A stretch of DNA of 10,569 nucleotides, taken from assembly GCA_023387245.1 (NCBI GenBank), contig JAEWIH010000007.1:1-10569 (forward strand), in the 5' to 3' direction. Both the position numbers and the translations under genes were made by a program. Below are positions 1-7,219 of the stretch, piece after piece (within the stretch, counting starts at the first letter, position 1; each line of letters opens with the position of its first letter). The notes below the pieces were generated by a model. It was not told the DNA's origin. It saw only the letters and a program-made list of their open reading frames with translations, and did no database searches. The stretch is from Bacillota bacterium (GTDB lineage Bacteria > Bacillota_I > Bacilli_A > Erysipelotrichales > Erysipelotrichaceae).

Positions 1-685
1 TATTGATAATAATATTGATGTAGTGATTGTTAATGGTGAAAATGCGGCTCATGGTAAGGGGATTACTTACAATTTATATTTAGAATTAATAAATTTAGGG
101 ATAGATGTAATTACTTTAGGTAATCATGCCTTTGCTAAGAGAGAATTGTTATTACATATTCAACAAATGCCGAAATTGGTTAGACCTTACAATTTAGAGC
201 CTTTGAATTTTGGTAGAAAATATTGTGTTGTTGATAGTGTTGATGGTAAGTTAGCGGTTGCTAATATTTGTGGACAAGTTTTTATGAATAATATAATTAT
301 TTCTCCGTTTGAGTGTTGTTCTCAATTTTTATCAACTGTAGATGCGGATATGTATTTTGTGGATTTTCATGGGGAAGCTACTGCTGAAAAACTGAGTTTT
401 TTCTATAAATTCAATAAAGATTTAGTTGCTGTTGTTGGTACTCATACTCATATTCAGACTGCTGATGAGCGGATTGTTAATGGTTGTGCTTATATTAGCG
501 ATGTTGGTATGTGTGGTGTTTTTAATAGCGTTTTAGGGCGTGATATTAATGAGGTATTGTCTCTTATGGATGGTCATAAAACTAGTTATACGGTGGCTAA
601 GGGTCAGGCTTGTTTAAATGGGGTAGTTATTAGTATTGCTGATAAGCGAGCTGTTGCTATTAAAAGAATTTGTCTTTTTGAATAA
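1..685 (+). CDS. YmdB-family metallophosphoesterase (2',3'-cyclic nucleotide phosphodiesterase-like), 5' end missing
   Basis: The gene enters from the left edge: the frame is open from base 2, upstream of the internal GTG at 23, so about 35 N-terminal residues and the first metal-binding Asp lie outside. About 227 residues are visible against roughly 264 for Bacillus subtilis YmdB. Nearly all dimetal-site motifs of this calcineurin-like family are visible: NGENAAHGKG (Glu-Asn), LGNH (Asn-His), VDFHGEATAEK (His) and GTHTHIQTAD (two His). The family is known as cytoplasmic phosphodiesterases that cleave 2',3'-cyclic nucleotides, linked in B. subtilis to biofilm and motility decisions. One difference is that GNH is followed by AFAKRE, not the more usual TWDKKE. 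In many Firmicutes the gene follows rny (RNase Y); upstream is not visible here. Family assignment is firm; physiological role is inferred. Confidence 0.93.
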   Translation, partial: IDNNIDVVIVNGENAAHGKGITYNLYLELINLGIDVITLGNHAFAKRELLLHIQQMPKLVRPYNLEPLNFGRKYCVVDSVDGKLAVANICGQVFMNNIIISPFECCSQFLSTVDADMYFVDFHGEATAEKLSFFYKFNKDLVAVVGTHTHIQTADERIVNGCAYISDVGMCGVFNSVLGRDINEVLSLMDGHKTSYTVAKGQACLNGVVISIADKRAVAIKRICLFE

Positions 686-720
686 GGGTGTTATTTTAGC
701 GCCCTTTTATTTATTTTTTT
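684..720 (+). terminator. Intrinsic terminator of the ymdB-like gene
   Basis: An 8-bp stem (684-691 AAGGGTGT with 699-706 GCGCCCTT, two G-U pairs) has a 7-nt loop and is followed by a T-rich tail to 720. It starts inside the TAA stop codon. Confidence 0.8.
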
Positions 721-737
721 ATTTTGTGAAATTATAT

Positions 738-765
738 TTGACTATTGTTAGTGAAATGATATACT
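738..765 (+). promoter_or_regulatory. Sigma-A type promoter with extended -10 for the lipoprotein gene
   Basis: -35 TTGACT (738-743), 16-bp spacer, -10 TATACT (760-765) preceded by TG one base upstream (757-758). The start of transcription would be near 772, giving a very short leader. The RBS AGGAGGGA (776-783) lies 4 nt before the ATG at 788. Confidence 0.75.
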
Positions 766-787
766 AATATGGCATAGGAGGGAATAT

Positions 788-2182
788 ATGAAAAAAATAT
801 GCATTTGTTTATTATTATTTATTTTGATTGGTTGTACTTCTAGTAATAGTGGGTTAGTTGCTAATCAAAATTCATTTATTGATCATAATTCTGATAAAGT
901 GATTATTAATGGTCACGAATATAATTATGATACTACTTCTGGGGCAACTGTTTTGCCTTCGCGTTCGGCTGATGGGGTTGAATATGTGCCGATGAGTTTG
1001 GAAGAAAAAGAAAAAATTATGCACTGGACAGCTACTCCGCCACTGGGATTGATTGAGGGAGAATATTATTTTATCGATCATAAATTTGGTCATTTTAATG
1101 ATAAGTATGATGCTTTGATAGATTTAGTTATTAAGGATGGTAAAATTGTGCATGTTGAGATGGATGAGAAATTATCACCAACATACTATAATAAAACTTG
1201 GGCTAATCAGAAAAAGCGTAGAACGGGATATACATTTTTTCAATTTTCTAAGCCAAGAACTGATATTACTAAAGTTACTTGGGCAAATGGTGTTACTTTT
1301 TTAGAATATCAAATTTTAAAATACAATAGTTTGAATATAGATTTTTCGACTGTTTATGGTTCTACTAATAGTGCTAGAGATGGTTTTATTCCGGCAGTTA
1401 ATTTATTGAAGGAACAAATTAAAAAACCGTCTGGCCAATATTATATTGGTTATACAAAAGAAACTAATGAAGGATTATTGGCTAGATTACAGCTTGTTTT
1501 TGAAAATGATAAAATTGTAAAGGCGTCTTATGATGAGATTTTTCCTGATACTAAAGAAGCGATTAAGAGCGAGTCTTTGAAGAAGTATTATCGTCAAAGC
1601 AAATATGATTCTATTGAATATCAAGCAGATTTTAATAATCAGTTTAATAAATTTAGTGATGCTTTAGTTGCTAAAATTATTGAAAATAATAGTCTTGAGT
1701 TTGAGGCTGATTTTAAGGATAAGGAATTTGTTGTATTTAAAGATTTGGCTAAAGATTTGAAAAATGTAATTGCGAAAATGCCTAAGGCACCATATAGTCA
1801 TAATATTGGTAAGATTGATCAAAAACCAGAAAATATGATTATTGATGAAAATAATATTAGTCGCCAACAGGATATTGATATGTCCCTATTGAAATCGGTA
1901 TATGATCAAGATGGACAAACATTAACTTTGGATGTTGAGGTTACTAATAAGTCTGATAAAGCATATAAATTTAAGACTGGTTCTTTCTATATGTATGTAA
2001 TGAATACTCAAGGTATTTATGATACGGTGGCTGATCCAGATTCTAGACAGTTAGAAGTTGCTGCAAATAGTAAATTGGTAGTTACTTTAAAAGTTAAACC
2101 GATTTATAAAACTGATACTGATATGTCATTGAAGTATGATGGCTTGAATAAAATTTATCATTCAATGAATGTTTCTAAATAA
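788..2182 (+). CDS. PplA-like lipoprotein with FMN-binding-like domains and a C-terminal Ig-like domain
   Basis: A 464-aa exported lipoprotein. It has a Lys-Lys N-region, a hydrophobic core and the lipobox L-I-G-C, with Cys16 as the lipidated residue. Residues 48-54 read DTTSGAT, which matches the Dxx[S/T]GAT motif that ApbE-type transferases modify with FMN on the last Thr (T54 here). Residues about 88-212 resemble an FMN_bind domain (GEYYF..., a KDGKIVHVEM strand, then a degenerate YGSTNSA where SGATxxS is expected). Residues 215-302 look like a second copy (GQYYIGY..., ENDKIVKASYDE) without a flavin-site motif. Residues about 362-462 look like an all-beta DUF4352/Ig-like domain. This order resembles PplA, the lipoprotein of flavin-based extracellular electron transfer in Listeria and Enterococcus. 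No other transfer gene or apbE is in the window, so a redox role is inferred. It has its own promoter and terminator and is thus monocistronic. Confidence 0.75.
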   Translation: MKKICICLLLFILIGCTSSNSGLVANQNSFIDHNSDKVIINGHEYNYDTTSGATVLPSRSADGVEYVPMSLEEKEKIMHWTATPPLGLIEGEYYFIDHKFGHFNDKYDALIDLVIKDGKIVHVEMDEKLSPTYYNKTWANQKKRRTGYTFFQFSKPRTDITKVTWANGVTFLEYQILKYNSLNIDFSTVYGSTNSARDGFIPAVNLLKEQIKKPSGQYYIGYTKETNEGLLARLQLVFENDKIVKASYDEIFPDTKEAIKSESLKKYYRQSKYDSIEYQADFNNQFNKFSDALVAKIIENNSLEFEADFKDKEFVVFKDLAKDLKNVIAKMPKAPYSHNIGKIDQKPENMIIDENNISRQQDIDMSLLKSVYDQDGQTLTLDVEVTNKSDKAYKFKTGSFYMYVMNTQGIYDTVADPDSRQLEVAANSKLVVTLKVKPIYKTDTDMSLKYDGLNKIYHSMNVSK

Positions 2183-2204
2183 TGGAGATTAAACTTTAAT
2201 TAGT

Positions 2205-2242
2205 AAAAAAGATTATGAATTAATATGTTCATAATCTTTTTT
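2205..2242. terminator. Bidirectional intrinsic terminator shared by two convergent genes
   Basis: A perfect 15-bp inverted repeat (2205-2219 with 2228-2242, arms AAAAAAGATTATGAA / TTCATAATCTTTTTT) has an 8-nt loop. The A6 and T6 ends give a U-tail in both directions, so it can end the lipoprotein transcript on the plus strand and the peptidase transcript (stop at 2248) on the minus strand. Confidence 0.9.
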
Positions 2243-2247
2243 AAATC

Positions 2248-3948
2248 TTATAATTTAGTATCGTCGATATTTTCTAGCCAATTATCGATAGTTTTCATTG
2301 TGTGGTCTAAAGAACCTTTTTCAAAAGGTGAAACTAGATTACCAAGTTTACATATTTCTCTAAATGTTAATGTTCCTCCGACTTTACAAATGTTTAAATA
2401 GTCGTTCCAATATTCAGGATTTTTATCAAATTGACTTTTCTTTAAAAATTGGAAGGCACATACTTGAGCTAAAGTGTAGTCGATATAATAGAAAGGAGCT
2501 TCAAAAACATGTGCTTGTAGTAACCATCTAAATCCTCTTCTAATATCATTTTCATCTTCCCATTCAATATCTGGACGATACATAGCATCTAAATCTTTCC
2601 ATAAATCTCGTCGTTGTTTTGGACTTAGTTGTGGGTTTTTATAAACTTCGTGTTGGAAGTGATCTATGGCTACTCCGTATGGTAAAAAACTAACGGCTTC
2701 TGAAAGATGTTTGAAGCGATATTTATCGGCATCTTTTCCAAAAAATTTATCCATATATGGCCAAGCTATAAATTCCATACTCATTGAATGAATTTCACAA
2801 CTTTCACTAGTCGGCATAATACAGTCAATTGGATAAATGTTTCTAGACATATATCCTTGGAATGCGTGTCCTGCTTCATGTGTTAGTACATCGATGTCGT
2901 CGGTAGTTCCGTTGAAGTTTGAGAAAATAAATGGTACACCGTAATTATAAATCATTGTCATATAACCGCCATTTTGTTTATTGGGTTTAGATATTAAATC
3001 TAGTAAATGGCACTTAGTCATCATATTGAAAAATTCGCCAATTTCTGGTGACATATCTTCATACATTTCTTTGGCGGCCAATACAGTGTCTTCAAAGTTA
3101 CCGATTGGTTTTGGGTTGCCGTCAGTATAGGTTAATTTAATGTCATAAATATAAGTTTTATCGATGCCTAAACGTTTAGCTTGTCTTTTTCTTAGTTTTT
3201 GGACGATTGGAGTAACGGTTTCTAGTATTTGTTTACGATAAATTTCGACCATTTCTTGATTATAATCTAATCTTTGATTTCTTAAATATCCGACTTCAAT
3301 AAAATTTTTGTATCCTAATTTAATAGCAATTGCATGCCTAACTTTTACTAATTTATCGAATATGTCGTCAAATTTTTCTAAATTATCTTGGATAAAGTTA
3401 TTTAGGGCAGTATATGCTTGTTTTCGGATATTTTGTTCTTTATGAGATAAATAGGGAGACATTTGACTAATAGTTAGTTCTTTGTCATCAAATTTAATAA
3501 TGGCGCTAGCGATTAATTTTGAATAGGTACTAGTTAATTTATTTTCTTCTTGTAGTTCGTTAATAATAGTATCATTAAATGCTTTTAGTTCGTTTTCTAA
3601 TTTAAGAAATAAAGTTTTTGGATAATCTTTTTTAAAGTTTTCGATAAATTCTGATTTTAATAATTGTTTATAAAATTCATTATTGGTTGATATAACTATA
3701 GGATAGTTTTCGTCCCAATAATTTCTTTCTTTTTCATAAAATTCATCGGCTGTATTAATTGAGTAGCGAATACTAGCTATTTCAGTGGCTGTTGCTAGTT
3801 GGCTATAAATTTGATTAAAGCTTTTGAATATATCATTGGCTTTTGAATATGATGTAGCCATTTTTAAATCATGTGTTAAATTTGATACTTGTTTTTTATA
3901 ATCATTAATATCGATTCTTTTATATTCGAATTGTTCAAATGTCAACAT
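2248..3948 (-). CDS. M3-family oligoendopeptidase (PepF-like zinc metallopeptidase)
   Basis: A 566-aa protein without a signal peptide, so cytoplasmic; it should cleave short peptides, not folded proteins. The zinc site is H357-E-A-G-H361, with E385 in CEIHSMSMEF as the likely third ligand, 24 residues after the second His as in M3 enzymes. The C-terminal block FEAPFYYIDYTLAQ (482-495) supplies the conserved Tyr residues of the family. Its length fits the shorter 'M3 oligoendopeptidase, not PepF' subgroup (about 550-570 aa) better than PepF itself (about 600). The start ATG (3946-3948) is preceded on the minus strand by AAAGGAGGT at a 6-nt distance. It is monocistronic, with its own promoter upstream and the shared hairpin downstream. 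The product is likely to take part in peptide recycling or nutrition. Family is firm; exact substrates unknown. Confidence 0.95.
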   Translation of the reverse strand: MLTFEQFEYKRIDINDYKKQVSNLTHDLKMATSYSKANDIFKSFNQIYSQLATATEIASIRYSINTADEFYEKERNYWDENYPIVISTNNEFYKQLLKSEFIENFKKDYPKTLFLKLENELKAFNDTIINELQEENKLTSTYSKLIASAIIKFDDKELTISQMSPYLSHKEQNIRKQAYTALNNFIQDNLEKFDDIFDKLVKVRHAIAIKLGYKNFIEVGYLRNQRLDYNQEMVEIYRKQILETVTPIVQKLRKRQAKRLGIDKTYIYDIKLTYTDGNPKPIGNFEDTVLAAKEMYEDMSPEIGEFFNMMTKCHLLDLISKPNKQNGGYMTMIYNYGVPFIFSNFNGTTDDIDVLTHEAGHAFQGYMSRNIYPIDCIMPTSESCEIHSMSMEFIAWPYMDKFFGKDADKYRFKHLSEAVSFLPYGVAIDHFQHEVYKNPQLSPKQRRDLWKDLDAMYRPDIEWEDENDIRRGFRWLLQAHVFEAPFYYIDYTLAQVCAFQFLKKSQFDKNPEYWNDYLNICKVGGTLTFREICKLGNLVSPFEKGSLDHTMKTIDNWLENIDDTKL

Positions 3949-3974
3949 ATTATGACCTCCTTTGATTTAAATAT

Positions 3975-3983
3975 ACTATATCA
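3975..3983 (-). promoter_or_regulatory. Extended -10 promoter element for the oligoendopeptidase gene
   Basis: On the minus strand the sequence reads TGATATAGT: a -10 hexamer TATAGT with an upstream TG. No good -35 hexamer is visible 16-18 bp upstream, so recognition would rest on the extended -10. The RBS at 3955-3963 follows. Confidence 0.5.
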
Positions 3984-4040
3984 TTTTTTGAATTGTCTTA
4001 AAAGTGGGATTTTATTTGGTAACTATTTTTATATTTTAAG

Positions 4041-4054
4041 TGTAAACGCTTGCT
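4041..4054 (+). promoter_or_regulatory. Putative cre box (CcpA operator)
   Basis: TGTAAACGCTTGCT matches the Gram-positive cre consensus TGWAANCGNTNWCA at 12 of 14 positions, including the central CG. It overlaps the -35 hexamer of the promoter that follows, a position expected to give repression by CcpA when preferred sugars are present. This is motif evidence only. Confidence 0.5.
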
Positions 4055-4078
4055 ATTGAGAATAAAAAAAGATATCAT
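4050..4078 (+). promoter_or_regulatory. Promoter of the small ORF / ankyrin / EF-G2 operon
   Basis: -35 TTGCTA (4050-4055), 17-bp spacer, -10 TATCAT (4073-4078). Transcription would begin near 4085, just before the RBS of the small ORF at 4100. It is divergent from the oligoendopeptidase promoter, from which it is separated by about 70 bp. Confidence 0.55.
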
Positions 4079-4099
4079 AATAATAAGAGGTGATGACAC

Positions 4100-4192
4100 A
4101 TGACAAAAATTGTAGGTGCGTTTGTAAATATAGTTTTTGTTTGTGTTTTATACTGTTTAAAAGATAGGTTTTTGCCTGTCTTTTTTGTTTGA
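4100..4192 (+). CDS. Small hydrophobic leader-type ORF (30 aa), possible leader peptide
   Basis: ATG at 4100 follows a good ribosome binding site (AGAGGTGAT, 4086-4094, 5-nt spacing) and the frame runs to TGA at 4190-4192. The 30-residue product starts MTKIVGAF and is mostly hydrophobic (Val, Phe, Leu, Cys), enough for one membrane segment, with a short charged stretch LKDR near residues 20-23. The terminator hairpin at 4159-4190 lies inside its last third, so a translating ribosome would cover the hairpin. That layout suits a regulatory leader peptide, although a small membrane protein is equally possible. No family recognised; whether it is translated is unproven. Confidence 0.45.
   Translation: MTKIVGAFVNIVFVCVLYCLKDRFLPVFFV
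4159..4190 (+). terminator. Intrinsic terminator / attenuator upstream of the ankyrin gene
   Basis: A 10-bp stem (4159-4168 AAAAGATAGG with 4175-4184 CCTGTCTTTT, one G-U pair) has a 6-nt loop and T-tract to 4186 followed by GTTT. It lies between the only convincing promoter and the ankyrin RBS (4195-4203), and no separate promoter fits in the 20 nt downstream. Expression of the ankyrin/EF-G2 pair therefore probably depends on read-through or regulated antitermination. Confidence 0.7.
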
Positions 4193-4209
4193 TGAAGGAG
4201 GTTATTGTT

Positions 4210-4878
4210 ATGGATCAAACAAGTCATAGTTTATGGGCTGCTGGTGCTAGTGGTGATTTAGAATTAATTAAACAATTAATTAAAGAAGGTGCTGATGTTA
4301 ATTATGTTAATGGTGATGGTAGAAGTGCTTTGATGAGGAGTGCTAAGCGCGGATTTAGAGATGTTGTTGAATATTTGTTATCGATGGGTGCTGATCCGAA
4401 TTTAGTGGATAAAAATAATAAAAATGCTTTGATGGGTGCTGCTAAAAAGGGACATTTAGATATTTGTAAATTATTAGTTGATGCTGGTTGCGATATTAAT
4501 GTTTCTGATAATAATGGAAGAACCGCTTTGATGCGAGCAGCATTTTTGGGTCAATTAAATGTGGTTGCTTATTTATTGAGTAAGGGTGTTGATGTTAATG
4601 CTCAGGATAATATGGGGCGTAGTGCTTTGATGGAGGCGTGTGTTGCTTATCGTTTGGAGTGTGTTAAGGAACTAGTGAATAATGGTGCTGATGTCAATGC
4701 CCAGGATAATAATGGTTGTAGTGCTTTAATGCGTGCTAGTTATTTGGGTTATGTTGAGTTGGTTAATTTCTTATTAGAGCATGGTGCTGATAAAGAGTTA
4801 CTTGATAATAGCGGCCAAAAGGCTATACATTATGTTCGTCAAGAAAATTTAGATCAGCTAAAGGATATATTGAAATAG
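4210..4878 (+). CDS. Ankyrin-repeat protein (six repeats)
   Basis: A 222-aa protein without a signal peptide, made almost entirely of 33-residue ankyrin repeats: six units plus a C-terminal capping half-repeat that begins QKAIHYV. The usual TPLH start of each repeat is replaced by ALM (for example RSALMRSA, RTALMRAA, CSALMRAS), and each ends in a GADVN-x-x-D-N-x-G type turn. Such a solenoid acts as a protein-binding scaffold; the partner cannot be read from sequence. The start chosen is ATG at 4210 because AAGGAGGTT (4195-4203) sits at the right distance; a TTG at 4189 would place the RBS inside the gene. Only 14 nt separate its stop from the EF-G paralogue, so the two are surely co-transcribed and may act together. 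Neighbouring repeats are also similar at DNA level, consistent with expansion by duplication. Confidence 0.93.
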   Translation: MDQTSHSLWAAGASGDLELIKQLIKEGADVNYVNGDGRSALMRSAKRGFRDVVEYLLSMGADPNLVDKNNKNALMGAAKKGHLDICKLLVDAGCDINVSDNNGRTALMRAAFLGQLNVVAYLLSKGVDVNAQDNMGRSALMEACVAYRLECVKELVNNGADVNAQDNNGCSALMRASYLGYVELVNFLLEHGADKELLDNSGQKAIHYVRQENLDQLKDILK

Positions 4879-4892
4879 GGGGGTAAAGATTT

Positions 4893-6956
4893 ATGAAAGA
4901 CTATTTGGCGCATCAAGTGCGGAATGTGGCTTTGCTTGGTCATTCTGGTTGTGGTAAGTCTAGTATTATTGAAGCGATTTTATATTATAATAAAGTGATT
5001 GATCGCATGGATAAAACTAGTAGTATGGATTATGATAGTGAGGAGGTTAAAAGAGGACAATCTATTTATACTTCTTTAGCTCCGATTGAATGGAATGATT
5101 GTAAAATTAATTTTTTAGATACTCCTGGTTATTTTGATTTTTATGGTGAGACATATGCTGGATTGAGTGTTGCTGATAATGCTTTGATTGTGGTTTCTGC
5201 TAGGGATGGTGTTGAGACTGGTACTGAGAAGGCTTATGAGATGGCGGTTGCTAGAAAATTGCCGACATTGTTTTTTGTTAATAAGATGGATGATGATCAT
5301 GCTGATTTTCATAAAGTATATGATCAATTGCGTACAGTTTTTGGTCAAAAGGTTATTGCTTTTGAGTTGCCGATAGAGGAGAATGGGAAAGTTGTTGGTT
5401 CGGTAAATATTTTGCGTAAAAAGGCTTGGTATTATAATGATTCTAAAAATGCTAAAGATGTGCCGGCTAACTTAGTTTCGACTGTTGAGGCTTATTATGG
5501 TCAAATTTGTGAGGCTTTGGCTATGATGGATGATGAGTTGATGGAGTCTTATTTTGATGCTGGTGAGTTTAGTGAAGATCAAATTATTAAGGGTTTATCT
5601 TTGGCTGTTCGTGCTGGTGAAATTGTTCCTGTTTATTGTGGTAGTGCTTTAGAGTTGACTGGTATTTGGCGTTTATTAGATTTAATTACTGAATATTTTC
5701 CTAGTTATGCAGAAAAAGGTAGCATTACTGCTTTAGATAGTCGTGGTCAAGAAGTGGTTTTATCTACTAATGAAAATGAGAACATGAGTGCGGTTGTTTT
5801 TAAGACGATTGTTGATCCTTTTGTTGGTAGAATATCTTATTTAAAGGTTATGACTGGGGTGTTGAGTACTGATAGTCAGGTTGTGAATTCTAATAAAGAT
5901 GTTGTTGAAAAAGTGGGACAAATCTTTTCTATTAGAGGGAAGCATCAAATTGCTGTTGGAAAATTGTTTACTGGTGATATTGGTGCGGTAGTTAAATTAC
6001 AGAATACAAGTACTAATGATACGTTGTGTAGTAAGGATAAAGTTGTTAAATATCCGGCTATGAATATGTTGAAGGCGATGTTGTCGGTTGCTATTTGGCC
6101 TAAGACTAAAAATGATGAGGATAAGTTATCTTCTTCTTTACAAAGGGTGTTGGAGGAAGATCAGAGTGCTCGTTTGGAGACTAATACTGAGACTAATGAA
6201 ATGTTACTTTATGGTCAGGGTGATCAGCATATTGATGTTTTGTTGAATAAGTTGAAGAATAAATATAAAGTTGAAGTTACTACTTCTTTACCGACGGTGC
6301 CTTATCGTGAGACGATTATGTCTAAAGTGCAGGGCGAGGGTAAACATAAAAAGCAATCTGGTGGTGCCGGTCAATATGGGCATGTATTTGTTACGTTTGA
6401 GCCATATGATACTGATGAGATGGTGTTTGAGGAAACGGTTTTTGGTGGTGCGGTTCCTAGACAGTATTTTCCGGCGGTTGAGGCTGGGTTGCGTGAGTGT
6501 ATGAAAAAAGGTGTTTTGGCTGGTTATAATGTTGTTGGTGTTAAGGCTACTTTGACTGATGGTTCTTATCATGATGTTGATTCTAAGGAAATTGCGTTTA
6601 AGGCGGCTGCGAGATTGGCTTATTTGGCTGCTATGCCAAAGGCTAAACCAGTTATTTTGGAGCCGATTGTTAAGGTGGATGTAGTTGTTGGTGAGGACTA
6701 TGTTGGTACGGTTATTGGTGATTTTAATAAGCGTCGAGGTATGATTTTGGGTATGGAGATGCTTGGTAATAATAAACAACGGGTTAGTGCGGAAGTGCCG
6801 ATGTCTGAAATGATGAATTATGCTACACAATTACGTTCTTTTACTCAAGGTAGAGGCTATTATGATCAAGAATTTGTGCGTTATCAAAGAGCGCCACAAG
6901 ATGTTATGGATAAAGTTATTTTAGAAGCTCAGAGAAGAAATAAAGAAGCAGAGTAA
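4893..6956 (+). CDS. EF-G-like translational GTPase (EF-G paralogue, EF-G2 type)
   Basis: A 687-aa full-length EF-G homologue. G-motifs: P-loop GHSGCGKS (16-23), altered switch I with KRGQSI around 53-58 where EF-G has ERGITI, G3 DTPGY (76-80), G4 NKMD (130-133), G5 GSA (250-252). Domains II-V follow, with the domain IV segments GGAGQYGHV and DGSYHDVDSKE intact. This belongs to the EF-G-like/EF-G2 group, not canonical FusA, which is encoded separately at 10071. The catalytic His of the DTPGH motif is Tyr80, a feature of this subfamily expected to weaken GTP hydrolysis. It should bind the ribosomal factor site; its cellular role is unsettled (alternative translocase, recycling or stress-time elongation). 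The RBS is TAGGGGGGT (4876-4884), overlapping the ankyrin stop codon. A strong terminator closes the operon. Confidence 0.93.
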   Translation: MKDYLAHQVRNVALLGHSGCGKSSIIEAILYYNKVIDRMDKTSSMDYDSEEVKRGQSIYTSLAPIEWNDCKINFLDTPGYFDFYGETYAGLSVADNALIVVSARDGVETGTEKAYEMAVARKLPTLFFVNKMDDDHADFHKVYDQLRTVFGQKVIAFELPIEENGKVVGSVNILRKKAWYYNDSKNAKDVPANLVSTVEAYYGQICEALAMMDDELMESYFDAGEFSEDQIIKGLSLAVRAGEIVPVYCGSALELTGIWRLLDLITEYFPSYAEKGSITALDSRGQEVVLSTNENENMSAVVFKTIVDPFVGRISYLKVMTGVLSTDSQVVNSNKDVVEKVGQIFSIRGKHQIAVGKLFTGDIGAVVKLQNTSTNDTLCSKDKVVKYPAMNMLKAMLSVAIWPKTKNDEDKLSSSLQRVLEEDQSARLETNTETNEMLLYGQGDQHIDVLLNKLKNKYKVEVTTSLPTVPYRETIMSKVQGEGKHKKQSGGAGQYGHVFVTFEPYDTDEMVFEETVFGGAVPRQYFPAVEAGLRECMKKGVLAGYNVVGVKATLTDGSYHDVDSKEIAFKAAARLAYLAAMPKAKPVILEPIVKVDVVVGEDYVGTVIGDFNKRRGMILGMEMLGNNKQRVSAEVPMSEMMNYATQLRSFTQGRGYYDQEFVRYQRAPQDVMDKVILEAQRRNKEAE

Positions 6957-6965
6957 AATAAATTA

Positions 6966-7007
6966 AATATTCCTTTTGTTTACTATTAACAAAGGGAATA
7001 TTTTTTT
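6966..7007 (+). terminator. Intrinsic terminator of the ankyrin/EF-G2 operon
   Basis: A 15-bp stem with one G-U pair (6966-6980 with 6988-7002) has a 7-nt loop TACTATT, followed by a run of T to 7007. It begins 10 nt after the EF-G-like stop codon. Confidence 0.9.
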
Positions 7008-7017
7008 AGTGATTTTT

Positions 7018-7046
7018 TTTACAATTATAAGATTTTGTGGTAAAAT
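7018..7046 (+). promoter_or_regulatory. Promoter of the protease/lipoprotein operon
   Basis: -35 TTTACA (7018-7023), 17-bp spacer, -10 TAAAAT (7041-7046) with an upstream TG (7038-7039), i.e. an extended -10. A start near 7053 leaves an untranslated leader of about 165 nt before the ATG at 7220. Confidence 0.7.
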
Positions 7047-7062
7047 AAAGGTAACAAAACTG

Positions 7063-7103
7063 GATATTATATTTTTATTTTAAGTGATTGTAAATATAAT
7101 ATT
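7063..7103 (+). repeat. AT-rich inverted repeat in the protease leader
   Basis: A 12-bp stem (7063-7074 with 7092-7103, one G-U pair) encloses a 17-nt loop soon after the predicted transcription start. It has no T-tract, so it is not a terminator; it could be an operator or an mRNA-stabilising hairpin. The rest of the 7104-7219 leader holds an 18-codon ORF (7121-7177) without a good RBS, and nothing else I recognise. Confidence 0.5.
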
Positions 7104-7219
7104 AGTAACTTACAAATTAAATGTGTATTGAAAGGCACATGATTAGGTATAGACCAATGAAAAATATATCTTTATAATATTTAAATTTATTTTAGAAAAT
7201 TCAGAGAAGGTAAATTATC

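Noticed and set aside
4189-4209. TTG 4189 as start of the ankyrin protein.
   Set aside because: The AAGGAGG RBS would be inside the gene; ATG 4210 is ideally spaced.
6288-6830. 180-codon open frame on the minus strand inside the EF-G-like gene.
   Set aside because: It is antisense to a conserved gene, rich in His/Asn/Thr from reverse-read codons, with no RBS; a compositional shadow.
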